This document shows positions 36,421-44,828 of a stretch of DNA of 64,000 nt, piece by piece. This DNA is from DAOVXM01 sp963746255 (GTDB lineage Bacteria > Chloroflexota > Anaerolineae > Anaerolineales > UBA4823). Position numbers and translations under genes: made by a program. The notes under the pieces are model-generated. The model was not told where the DNA came from. It did not search any database and saw only the letters and a program-made list of their open reading frames with translations. Position 1 is the first letter of the stretch, and every line of letters starts with the position of its first letter. The stretch is taken from assembly GCA_963746255.1 (NCBI GenBank), contig CAVVAJ010000009.1, forward strand, positions 310,001 to 374,000, written 5' to 3'.

Positions 36421-37151
36421 TGAAAGAACCAATTTTTCAGCTGCGTGATGTAGAAAAGTGGTATAGCGGGCGCCGTGTGCTTGCTATCGATAAGCTGGAG
36501 ATATGGAACGGAGAAATTCTGGCAATCGTTGGTCCAAGCGGGGCTGGAAAGAGTACTATGCTGAGGTTGCTAAATTTCTTGGAAACGCCGGATCATGGCA
36601 GCATCACGTTTGCCGGTGCAGAATGCAGCGCGGCGTCCCAAGCAGCGATCGATCTGCGTCGGAAGGTAACCACGGTATTCCAAAGGCCACAATTGTTGAA
36701 CCGCAACGTTCGTGCCAATGTGGGATTGGGGCTTGGATTCCGCGGTCGACGTAACCACCAGTCAGTCACCACCTCAGCCTTGAAACAGGTCGGGATGCTT
36801 GACTTCGCTGATGCACCCGCCTGCTCGTTGTCGGGTGGTGAGGCACAGCGGGTAGCTCTTGCGCGCGCTATCGTCCTGGAACCGGATGTCCTCCTTTTGG
36901 ACGAACCGACTGCCAATCTAGATCCGTATAACGTGAGCGTGATCGAAGACACCATCAAAACACTGAATCAAGAGCAAGGTACCACTCTGGTGATGGTAAC
37001 CCATAATATCTTCCAAGCCCGCCGGCTGGCTGACCGGGTAGCCTTATTGTTAGAAGGCCAAATCATCGAAATCAATCCTGTCCAGCAGTTCTTTGACCAC
37101 CCGCAAGATAACCGTACCCAGCAATTTGTGGCTGGAGAGATGATCTACTGA
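36417..37151 (+). CDS. tupC: Tungstate ABC transporter ATP-binding protein
   Basis: 244 residues. ABC ATPase with Walker A GPSGAGKST near residue 38, Q-loop VFQRPQLLNRN, signature LSGGEAQRVALARA near 139, Walker B VLLLDEPTANLD and switch His in VMVTHNIFQA. Hydrolyses ATP to drive tungstate import with TupB and TupA. Two ATG codons overlap the tupB stop. Of the three genes it is middle in the order B-C-A. Confidence 0.93.
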   Translation: MMKEPIFQLRDVEKWYSGRRVLAIDKLEIWNGEILAIVGPSGAGKSTMLRLLNFLETPDHGSITFAGAECSAASQAAIDLRRKVTTVFQRPQLLNRNVRANVGLGLGFRGRRNHQSVTTSALKQVGMLDFADAPACSLSGGEAQRVALARAIVLEPDVLLLDEPTANLDPYNVSVIEDTIKTLNQEQGTTLVMVTHNIFQARRLADRVALLLEGQIIEINPVQQFFDHPQDNRTQQFVAGEMIY

Positions 37152-37215
37152 TCAGAGCCAGGTGACAGGTTAATTCTGATCAAAAACCAACTACCATAGT
37201 TAAAGGAGGTTTCTC

Positions 37216-38079
37216 ATGCATAAGTTAGTCACCCTGATCCTAACCATATTTATTATCAGCAGCATCATTTTCAGTGGTTGCACGCCAGCAAGCCAACCTG
37301 TCGAAATCAGCGTTGCCGAGCAGAAACTTATCCTAGCGACGACAACCAGCACCGATGATTCAGGTTTATTGGATTTTATCTTACCCGATTTCGAAGAGCA
37401 GTATGGGGTACGAGTAGATGTTGTCGCAGTGGGCACTGGTCAGGCATTGACTCTCGGTGAGGACGGCAACGCGGATGTGCTGTTGGTGCACGCACGGGCG
37501 CGTGAAGATGCCTTCATGGAGGCCGGGCACGGAGTTCGCCGGGAAGATGTCATGTACAACGATTTCGTTATCGTCGGACCCGCAGCTGACCCTGCCGGTA
37601 TCAAGGGCATGACCAATGCCAGCGAAGCCTTCGCCCAGATCGCCAGTACTGAGTCGACTTTCATCTCGCGCGGCGACGATTCGGGCACGCACACCAAGGA
37701 AAAAGCAGTTTGGAGTGCGGCTGGGATCGAGCCCAGTGGTGATTGGTACGTCTCAGCTGGACAAGGCATGGGAGCAGTGATCACTATGGCCAACGAACAG
37801 CAAGCTTATACGCTCAGCGACCGGGCAACGTATCTCGCCCGCTCGCTGGAAGGGCTGGACCTAGCGATCGTGGTGGAAGGAGATCCGATACTATTCAACC
37901 CGTACGGGGTTATGGCCGTCAACCCGGACAAGGGCGAACACATTCAAGTTGAGCTGGCGAACCAGTTCATAGACTGGTTGGTGTCCGTTGAAACCCAGGA
38001 GAAGATCGCTACATACGGAATGGAGCAGTTCGGTGCCCCGCTGTTCACCCCTGATTCAGCGGCGTGGAATGCAAAATAG
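37216..38079 (+). CDS. tupA: Tungstate-binding lipoprotein
   Basis: 287 residues. Lipoprotein signal with lipobox FSGC near residue 22. The mature part begins with the oxyanion-binding TTTS motif (LATTTSTDDSGLLD), followed by GTGQAL, NADVLLVHARARED and SRGDDSGTHTKEKAVW, all typical of TupA, which distinguishes tungstate from molybdate with high affinity. Tungstate would feed tungstopterin enzymes, none of which is in the window. A strong AAGGAGG ribosome site precedes the ATG, and the terminator after it closes the operon. In many operons TupA is first; here it is last. Confidence 0.93.
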   Translation: MHKLVTLILTIFIISSIIFSGCTPASQPVEISVAEQKLILATTTSTDDSGLLDFILPDFEEQYGVRVDVVAVGTGQALTLGEDGNADVLLVHARAREDAFMEAGHGVRREDVMYNDFVIVGPAADPAGIKGMTNASEAFAQIASTESTFISRGDDSGTHTKEKAVWSAAGIEPSGDWYVSAGQGMGAVITMANEQQAYTLSDRATYLARSLEGLDLAIVVEGDPILFNPYGVMAVNPDKGEHIQVELANQFIDWLVSVETQEKIATYGMEQFGAPLFTPDSAAWNAK

Positions 38080-38106
38080 ACAGCAGATAGGCTAAAATAT
38101 ATAAAG

Positions 38107-38140
38107 AGACCTGATCGGGCTTGCCTTTCAGGTCTTTTTA
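38107..38140 (+). terminator. Rho-independent terminator of tupBCA
   Basis: 8-bp stem AGACCTGA / TCAGGTCT with a 13-base loop and a following TTTTT. It starts 28 bp after the tupA stop. Confidence 0.85.
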
Positions 38141-38209
38141 TTAATTTGGTAGATGTTGAGAAAATCAGTGTCGTCGATGGCCTCGCTGCCTGCACTCAAC
38201 CTTCAAATG

Positions 38210-39050
38210 TCAACCAAAAAACCTCGTAGGATAACCCGTACCCCCCATCTGGAGTGTAAACCCACACTTCCCATAATACGTATATAAAGGACCAGTGAGC
38301 ATACCTGCTGGGAGTTCCTCAAGCGTATAGCTTCCTACATATCCAAGTTCAGGGCTAGAAAAAATGGGATCATAGTCCTTGGTGTTCAATGCCCACTGGT
38401 ATAAGATCTTTATCAGTTGCTGGACGTCTTTCCCAGGTAAATTCAACCGGAACAGAAATATCAGTGCTGAAATCAGGAGGAGTATCTAAGACAATATCTG
38501 CCAAATCAAAATCACTTAGGAATGCATCAGATCCAGCAGTATAGGAATTAAGAGAGGGTGTGACGTAGTACCATAATAAGTCCGGGTTACTATAATCACC
38601 TTCAACCGTATTCTGGTACACAACGTAGTAGGATTCCCCAGCATCAAGCGATCGTAACCCTAGAAAAGAATAACTGCCGTCGCTAGTGGTTGTTGTAGTT
38701 GCCGTTATCTCATACGGGGGAGATGCCTAAATCATGCACTAATCCCAGGAGAATTCCAGCTCGTGGTTCACCACTGGCAGTTACTGTACCGTAAATACTA
38801 CCCTCAGGCGGAGGGGGAGTCCCCCAGCTGCCTTAATGACGAGCGGAAGAAAGACGGTCTGGTCTTCCAGGAAGAGATCCACTTGATTAACTGGCAGCAG
38901 GTTCTCATCAGCTTGGGATGAAGAAACTGAGAGAGTTCCGTGCGCTGCTGCTCTAACGACCTGAGATTGGGTTGAATATGGGGACACAAAGATCAAGCCA
39001 AGCATAACGCCAAGTAAAAGTAACGGGGTAAATTTCCATAAATATCGCAT
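38210..39050 (-). pseudogene. Decayed secreted surface protein
   Basis: From ATG 39050 the frame gives a signal peptide (YLWKFTPLLLLGVMLGLIF), then DQTVFLPLVIKAAGG, a pattern that often precedes the main domain in Chloroflexota exoproteins. It then breaks. A second frame supplies a carboxypeptidase-regulatory/SdrD-B-like beta domain (GSIYGTVTASGEPRAG, SDGSYSFLGLRSLDAGESYYVVYQN in parts, DFDLADIVLDTPPD). A third supplies the C-terminal piece (YQWALNTKDYDPIF; GYVGSYTLEELPAG). At least three frame changes and internal stops occur (near 38815, 38730 and 38440). It probably once encoded an exported protein with a repeated beta-sandwich domain. Confidence 0.7.
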
Positions 39051-39361
39051 TGAGGATATCACGCCTCCCATCTGGTTGTCATTCGTCACACCCCCCCAAT
39101 TTCTGGAGAGTTGATAGTTATATTCTCGGACAAAATCCCCCCGTTGGCAAGTGCTGATTGTCACATTCAAGCTTGAGAATTCGGCGGATGCGAGAAAGCT
39201 TAGATCAATTCGGGAATTTCAACCCGGGTATTTGAAGGAATCGCCAGGTGGTGATAAGATCAGCATGGTTAGTGTTATTCCTGTTTTTCAGGTTGGGGCG
39301 ATTTGCGAACATACCATGTGAATTCACCAGGAGCGCACTAAGAGAAAGCGGAGGTCCAGAA
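39051..39361. other. Non-coding stretch between divergent genes
   Basis: 311 bp between the decayed secreted-protein gene and the copper-chaperone gene. Apart from the GGAGG ribosome site at 39350-39354 I see no convincing promoter, repeat or RNA. Confidence 0.5.
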
Positions 39362-39865
39362 ATGTACTATCGGGTAATGATCGTCCTTCTATTCATAGGA
39401 ATCCTGGTGTCCAGCTGTAGCAGTGACGCTGATGCGGCGATTTATATCAGCGACCCTTGGGTGCGGGCCGCGGCGATGATTCCGTCACAGGACGCAGAGC
39501 TGCAGCTCGATGGCACCCAGATGGGCGAGGACGGGATAGCAAAGGGCAACGGCGCAAACAGCGCCGCGTTCATGCTGATAGAGAACCGCGGCTCGCAGGC
39601 AGATCGTTTGCTCGCGGCTGAGAGCATGGTGGCGGACGCGGTCGAGATCCACCAGAGCCAGATGGATGGTGATGTGATGGTCATGCGGCAGGTGGATGGC
39701 ATAGCGATTCCAGCTCGGCGAATGGTCGAACTCAAGCCCGGCAGCTATCACATCATGTTGATCGGGATCAGACACGATCTCAAACCAGGTGACCTGGTTG
39801 AATTTACGCTGAGGTTTGAACGTGCTGCCACCGAGACTATTCAAGCAGAAGTACGCATGCCCTAG
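39362..39865 (+). CDS. PCu(A)C-family copper chaperone lipoprotein
   Basis: 167 residues from ATG 39362 (GGAGG seven bases upstream). Lipobox LVSSC near residue 19. The core has YISDPWVRAA, EIHQSQM, MRQVDG and GSYHIMLIG, giving the Cu(I)-binding His/Met pattern of PCu(A)C proteins that deliver copper to the CuA site of cytochrome oxidase. About 30 extra residues (ELQLDGTQMGEDGIAKG region) sit between the first strand and the SAAFMLIEN strand, where most members have a short loop. No cytochrome oxidase or Sco gene is nearby. Confidence 0.88.
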   Translation: MYYRVMIVLLFIGILVSSCSSDADAAIYISDPWVRAAAMIPSQDAELQLDGTQMGEDGIAKGNGANSAAFMLIENRGSQADRLLAAESMVADAVEIHQSQMDGDVMVMRQVDGIAIPARRMVELKPGSYHIMLIGIRHDLKPGDLVEFTLRFERAATETIQAEVRMP

Positions 39866-40155
39866 CCGTTATGAAGAGATCGTCTCTTCCGCAATTCGCT
39901 ACCTAACGGCGAGCTCATCACCACCTCCATCATTTCCTGGTGTTTAACTACCAATAGGGACTTGAACCATTCGGTTGAGTGCAGAGTTCTGCGAGTATAA
40001 GTGGATATGTCTGGAAGATCTCAATCCCACGACCTCAATGATGTGACGCTCGATACCCTGATCAAGGCATCAAGCCACTACTTGCGTTCATGCGAGAAAA
40101 TATCATGAGCTCGTTGTGAGAAACGCAGCTATATATAGAATATATGTGGAGGGGG
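39866..40155. other. Non-coding stretch between convergent genes
   Basis: About 290 bp between the copper chaperone and the 3' end of the kinase gene. No gene, clear hairpin or promoter was recognised. Confidence 0.5.
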
Positions 40156-42330
40156 CTATTCTGGCAGGGCAACTACCGGGCGCCAAGCCGCATCGAAATC
40201 AGTATAGATGTCATCCGTAAGCTGCGCCCGCCCAGCACCGCTGGCAGTCATTATAAAGATATCGTGAGCACGGCCTTTTGGCCAGCTTTCAAACACCAAC
40301 CACAATCCATCGGGGGAGTAGCGCGGTTCTTTTACGGGGACCGAACCCATCTCGTAGCGATACTCGCTGTAGTCGCCGTCCGTATAGGAAGCAACAACCA
40401 CACTGGGGATCCTTCCCGGTAGGTCAATCTGGTTAAACATGATCAGATTCCCATCTAGGGACCAGGATGGGAAGGTGTTGATGGCATCCGCACTGCGCGA
40501 AAAGACCTGCTGGTCGCTCCCATCGGGATTTATCGTCCAAATCTGGACCGGCCCTTTTTGGGTGGTGACAAAAGCCAGCTGTGTGCCATCAGCAGACCAT
40601 GCCGGTTGGCGGTCATAGGAATAGGGATAGGAAATGACCTCTGTTGAATTGTCGAGCAGATCGATCAAATACAGGCGCGGGCGCCCGGTGTTGCGCACCG
40701 ATGCGAAGGCGATTTTATCCCCATCGGGCGACCAAGCCGGGTCGAAATCGCCTCCGGGCACATTGGGCAGCGGGGTTAAATCAGATCCATCTGCGTTTAT
40801 CAAGAACAATCCCGAGCCGCGGTAGAGGGCCTCGTTGCCCCGGCATGGAGAGATAAAGACCAACCGGATGCCATCGGGCGACCAGCTCGGCTGGCAGGCC
40901 CCCTCCGGGATATCAGTCAGCTGCTGGAAATTCGTCCCATCGATCCCCATCAGCCAGATCTGTGTTGTCCCGCTGCGGTCGGAGGCAAACGCAATATCTC
41001 CCCCACCGCCGCCAAGTGGTGTTACGGTAGGTGTCGGAGATGGTTCCTCCAGGACGACTACCACAGTCTCGGTTGCTAGCACTGGTGTGGGTGTGCTGGG
41101 TGGACGCTGTGTTTGTGTAGGGCTGGGGTTGGGTGTTAGCGAAGGTTCAACCGCGCTCCCTGGAGGGTTCCCTGCGACCGCACTGGGTGCAACTGACGGC
41201 GTTGGGGAAAGATTCACAAGCACAACCGCCAGCGATTCAGAAGGCGGCAGCAACGCGGATAATGCCTGAGTGGGGAGCGCCGGGTCGTAATAGTAGACTG
41301 TGACAGCAACTAATCCAATCAGGATGGCCACGATACCCAGCGCACGCACAAATCTACCCAGGAATGAGCGCTTAGGTTTACCTGGGACCTGGTTAGCCAG
41401 GCGTGAATCATATTGGGAAAGGGCTGCCGCTTTAGCTGGTGTATCGGGAAAGATATTTGGGTTGATAACTTCTGCTGGTGGTGGCGTGACAACAAATTCT
41501 CCTGTCTTGCGGCGCGGTACGCTGCTGCGCACGCTCAACAGGGCCTGCTTGAATTCATCAGCTGTCTGGAAGCGTTCATCGGGGCGAATTGCGAGTGATT
41601 TCTCGATGACGCCAGCCATCCGGCGCGATACCTTTGGGTTCTGCTTCCGGACAGGGGTGAGCTTGACTTGATCCATCGCCTGGGCAAGTGCGTCCTCGGG
41701 AATTGCCCCGGTGAGAGCAGCATATAATGTCGCACCAAGGGAGAATATATCAGAACGATGGTCTGTGCGTGCTGTGCCGTACTGCTCGGGTGGGGAGTAG
41801 CCGGGCGTCATCGCGCGTGCCCCGGTAGTAGTTGCTTGATTGGGTTGGATCAACTTGGCTAGGCCGAAATCGACCAGATAGATCTGCCCATTGGGCATAA
41901 TCTTAACGTTACCAGGTTTGATATCACGGTGTACAACTGGCGGGTTTACAGTTTCGAGATAACGCAAGGCATCACATATCGCCGCGCCGATGATGATCGT
42001 CTCTTCTTCCGAAAGAGTGCCAACCCGGTCCATACGTTCACGCAGGTCTTCACCTTCGATGTAATCCATCACCAAATATTGGCCTTGCCCTTCGATAACG
42101 AAATGGTCAGTTACGCGGGTCAGGTTTGGATGGCGCAGTGTGGCTAGGATAACGGCTTCACGATGAAACTGCCGAGCATACTCTTCCGTTGTGAATAAAT
42201 TCTCCTTGACAGCTACATCCACGCCGAGATTCTCATCGACGGCGTGATAAACGGAACCCATCCCCCCCTGGCCGAGGATTCCGATCACGCGATAGCGCTG
42301 ATTAAGGACGATTCCGACAACGAGGGTCAT
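40156..42330 (-). CDS. Ser/Thr protein kinase with extracytoplasmic PD40 propeller
   Basis: 724 residues. Cytoplasmic Hanks-type kinase (about 10-275): glycine loop GQGGMGSVYHA, Lys in VAVKENLF, catalytic HRDIKPGN near 135, VDFGLAK and PPEQYGT. One membrane helix near 332-352 (IVAILIGLVAVTVYYY). A Thr/Pro-rich linker (about 370-440) precedes at least five PD40/TolB-like beta-propeller repeats (SPDGIRLVFIS, SPDGDKIAFASV, SADGTQLAFVT, SLDGNLIMFNQ, SPDGLWLVFES). The propeller outside the cell probably senses a ligand or cell-wall state. Next upstream is the zinc-ribbon coiled-coil protein, 47 bp away, a possible substrate or partner. Confidence 0.94.
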   Translation of the reverse strand: MTLVVGIVLNQRYRVIGILGQGGMGSVYHAVDENLGVDVAVKENLFTTEEYARQFHREAVILATLRHPNLTRVTDHFVIEGQGQYLVMDYIEGEDLRERMDRVGTLSEEETIIIGAAICDALRYLETVNPPVVHRDIKPGNVKIMPNGQIYLVDFGLAKLIQPNQATTTGARAMTPGYSPPEQYGTARTDHRSDIFSLGATLYAALTGAIPEDALAQAMDQVKLTPVRKQNPKVSRRMAGVIEKSLAIRPDERFQTADEFKQALLSVRSSVPRRKTGEFVVTPPPAEVINPNIFPDTPAKAAALSQYDSRLANQVPGKPKRSFLGRFVRALGIVAILIGLVAVTVYYYDPALPTQALSALLPPSESLAVVLVNLSPTPSVAPSAVAGNPPGSAVEPSLTPNPSPTQTQRPPSTPTPVLATETVVVVLEEPSPTPTVTPLGGGGGDIAFASDRSGTTQIWLMGIDGTNFQQLTDIPEGACQPSWSPDGIRLVFISPCRGNEALYRGSGLFLINADGSDLTPLPNVPGGDFDPAWSPDGDKIAFASVRNTGRPRLYLIDLLDNSTEVISYPYSYDRQPAWSADGTQLAFVTTQKGPVQIWTINPDGSDQQVFSRSADAINTFPSWSLDGNLIMFNQIDLPGRIPSVVVASYTDGDYSEYRYEMGSVPVKEPRYSPDGLWLVFESWPKGRAHDIFIMTASGAGRAQLTDDIYTDFDAAWRPVVALPE

Positions 42331-42377
42331 CTTTATTCACACCTAGATACTGGACCTACCATTAGTAGATTGCTAAA

Positions 42378-44747
42378 TCAAATCCGCTCTACGATACCGC
42401 AATATTCACACACAATTTCGTGCTGACCACGTAAAATAGGAGCGGTAAAGGCCGCACCGCAGTTTGAACACTGCTGTGGGGCATTGCGGATCCGCTCTAG
42501 TTCCTCTGCCGAGACCTCGACGACCTGATCTTGTATATACCCACCAGAACGCGCCCGTCCAACCATAACCAACCAGTCCTCAGCCACTGGCTGAGATAGC
42601 TTAAAAATTGCCAGTGGTACTGGTCCCGCCGAGCCAAAGGAGAATTGTAGTGCTTCCCCATCACCTTCTGTGATCCGGTCTACATCCAGCACTTCCTGCA
42701 GCGGCAGGTCGATCTTCAATTCATAGGCATCGACGCGATCTTCCCACAGCAAACGCTGATCTGTCAAGAACAATAACCCATTCTCCGGTTCCCAATCCGG
42801 ATGGACAAAGAGCGCCTCGACCGCAGCGATCGCATTCTCGGTAGCTAGTAAACGGAACGAGGCCGTCTCTAACGCGGTTTGCATCCAAGAAACCCATTCC
42901 AGGTGGGCTTCAATCGCTTCGACCTCATCCGCATATTCATCGTATTGGGTGTAGACGGTCACTTCAGCGCTATCTGACTGAGCTTCCAGCGAGGCAATCT
43001 TCGATCGCAGCTGCATGTATGGGGAGCGAGCGGCCTCCAAATTTGAAGACATTCCCATCACCCGCGCTAAATCCACCTTGACGCTTTCCATTTGCTTTGA
43101 TAAAAGTGCAGTCTGCAGGGAGATCGTACTCTCAGTGTTTTTTCGAATCCGCTCCCATTGGGTGGAGAGAATCTGGATGTCAACCTCCAGCCCCTTCTCA
43201 AGATTGTAGCCACGGTTCCGCAACTCCGATAACTGCCGTTCCAGGGAGCCAAGCTGATTTTCAAGCCTAGCCAATTCATCATGCACATCTTTGAGCATTG
43301 TCTCATCTTGCAGGGAATTTACTTCCGCTTGCAGGGACATCAAGTCAGCTTTTGTCAATGGCTTGGTCAGATCGGAAAGTGTGACTCCAGCAGATCCGGT
43401 CATCCGCTCATTCTCAATCGCACCGGATTTGGCCTGCTTGATCAGCTCCGCCCAAATTTTAAAATCCTGCCCGTCGAGATGGAGAGAGACCGTCCCGAGC
43501 TGTTTCTCAGAAAACTCAACAGATAAGAAATCCTGGTGTCCAAAAAGCCCCTTGCTCTCTGCACTGTAAGATTTCACTGCGGATAGAGGCTGCTCCAACA
43601 AGATTTCCTGGACCAGTTCAGACGATGTAGTAATGAACAGCACTTTTTTTGTTGCTACTTTTTCCTTGCGCTCGAAAACGAGATGCTCATTGGTCAAGAA
43701 CAGTATGCCTTCGGGATCGTCTTTGCCCTCTTTATCCCAACGAGCGGGAACTGCCATGATTAAATCCTCACCAGTCTGTAAATTTATCTGCAACTCATCG
43801 ATTTGATCCACCGCCCAATGGATGTCAGTTAAGCGCGATTCCAATATATACAGCTGGTTTTCGGTATCGCTGTATTTCGATTCAATCTGACGTGAAGCGC
43901 TAGCTTGTTTGGAGAGCAGCGAATTGGCTTGAGTTTTCGTTGTGCGCAGGTGGTTCTCGGCCGCTTTCGCGCTGTAAATATTCGCATTCAGCCGCTGGAC
44001 TTGGGAATTTAGGTTTTTAAGCTCGCGGTTCATATCACGGGAAGCGCTTTTTATCGATTGCGACACCTCTGGGGATACTTTTTCCCAATCACTCGCCGCC
44101 TGGTAGGCGAGCGTTTCCAGATCGCTCTGGTAGCGGTAGCCTTTATCGCGGGCGCTCTCTAACAGTTCAATCACACGTTGAAGCAGAGCATCTATTTCAG
44201 ACACATCTGTAGTGAGGTCGTCGAAATCAGCGGTTGATTGGATTTTCTGTAAAGACGTTTGCAGTGAGTCGAGTTCCGCACTGAGTTCATCCGGTGCAGC
44301 CGAAGTATTGAGGACCAGGAACGCTGCAGCGGCGGCGGCACCAGCAGTGGCACCTGCCACCCGACTGGTGATAGTCTTGGTTGTACGCGGGGATGCAGCA
44401 CTAATTTGGCTCGGTTTGGGTTTCAGTCTGCCTCGATTAACTGGCGGTGGGGGGGTTTTAGCCATCACTTTTTCTGGTTTACTCACCGGTCTGGCTTTCG
44501 GGCGTGGCCGTTGGGTTTGCAGGTGCTCGGCAGCCTGACGCGCCCCAGTTCGGCGTGCAACCCGCTGCGCGTCCCGACGAGGACTCATACCCGGTTTGAT
44601 GCGATTGGTTGTGGGGCGTGCAGGTACTGAAGGGGAAATCTTCCGTGTCGTCGGAATGACTCGAGCGAAAGCCGTAGTGGGTGATTTCGCCTTGCTACTG
44701 CTTGTGGTTTGTTTTGCCGGAGATGTGCTATTTCTTTGAGTTGGCAT
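42378..44747 (-). CDS. Duplicated coiled-coil / PH-like protein with C-terminal zinc ribbon
   Basis: 789 residues from ATG 44747 (AGAGGA upstream); no family recognised. The first 120 residues are basic and Pro/Ser/Thr-rich with many TP/SP sites. A hydrophobic Ala-rich segment (VAGATAGAAAAAAFLVLN) lies near 127-145. Two similar halves follow: coiled coil (about 150-335) plus a beta domain starting GILFLTNEHLVFERKE near 346, then coiled coil (about 470-650) plus a beta domain starting GLLFLTDQRLLWEDR near 656. The beta domains look like bacterial PH/GRAM-type folds. A four-Cys zinc ribbon (CSNC...CEYC) ends the protein near 764-785. The basic phosphorylatable N-terminus next to a kinase gene suggests a kinase substrate, which is inference. 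Confidence 0.75.
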   Translation of the reverse strand: MPTQRNSTSPAKQTTSSSKAKSPTTAFARVIPTTRKISPSVPARPTTNRIKPGMSPRRDAQRVARRTGARQAAEHLQTQRPRPKARPVSKPEKVMAKTPPPPVNRGRLKPKPSQISAASPRTTKTITSRVAGATAGAAAAAAFLVLNTSAAPDELSAELDSLQTSLQKIQSTADFDDLTTDVSEIDALLQRVIELLESARDKGYRYQSDLETLAYQAASDWEKVSPEVSQSIKSASRDMNRELKNLNSQVQRLNANIYSAKAAENHLRTTKTQANSLLSKQASASRQIESKYSDTENQLYILESRLTDIHWAVDQIDELQINLQTGEDLIMAVPARWDKEGKDDPEGILFLTNEHLVFERKEKVATKKVLFITTSSELVQEILLEQPLSAVKSYSAESKGLFGHQDFLSVEFSEKQLGTVSLHLDGQDFKIWAELIKQAKSGAIENERMTGSAGVTLSDLTKPLTKADLMSLQAEVNSLQDETMLKDVHDELARLENQLGSLERQLSELRNRGYNLEKGLEVDIQILSTQWERIRKNTESTISLQTALLSKQMESVKVDLARVMGMSSNLEAARSPYMQLRSKIASLEAQSDSAEVTVYTQYDEYADEVEAIEAHLEWVSWMQTALETASFRLLATENAIAAVEALFVHPDWEPENGLLFLTDQRLLWEDRVDAYELKIDLPLQEVLDVDRITEGDGEALQFSFGSAGPVPLAIFKLSQPVAEDWLVMVGRARSGGYIQDQVVEVSAEELERIRNAPQQCSNCGAAFTAPILRGQHEIVCEYCGIVERI

Positions 44748-44828
44748 GATTCCTCTATTGGCGACTACGATTAAATGGTCCTTCAACCTATCAGCGTCTG
44801 ATACGTTTATGTTAACAATGGGGAAGGA

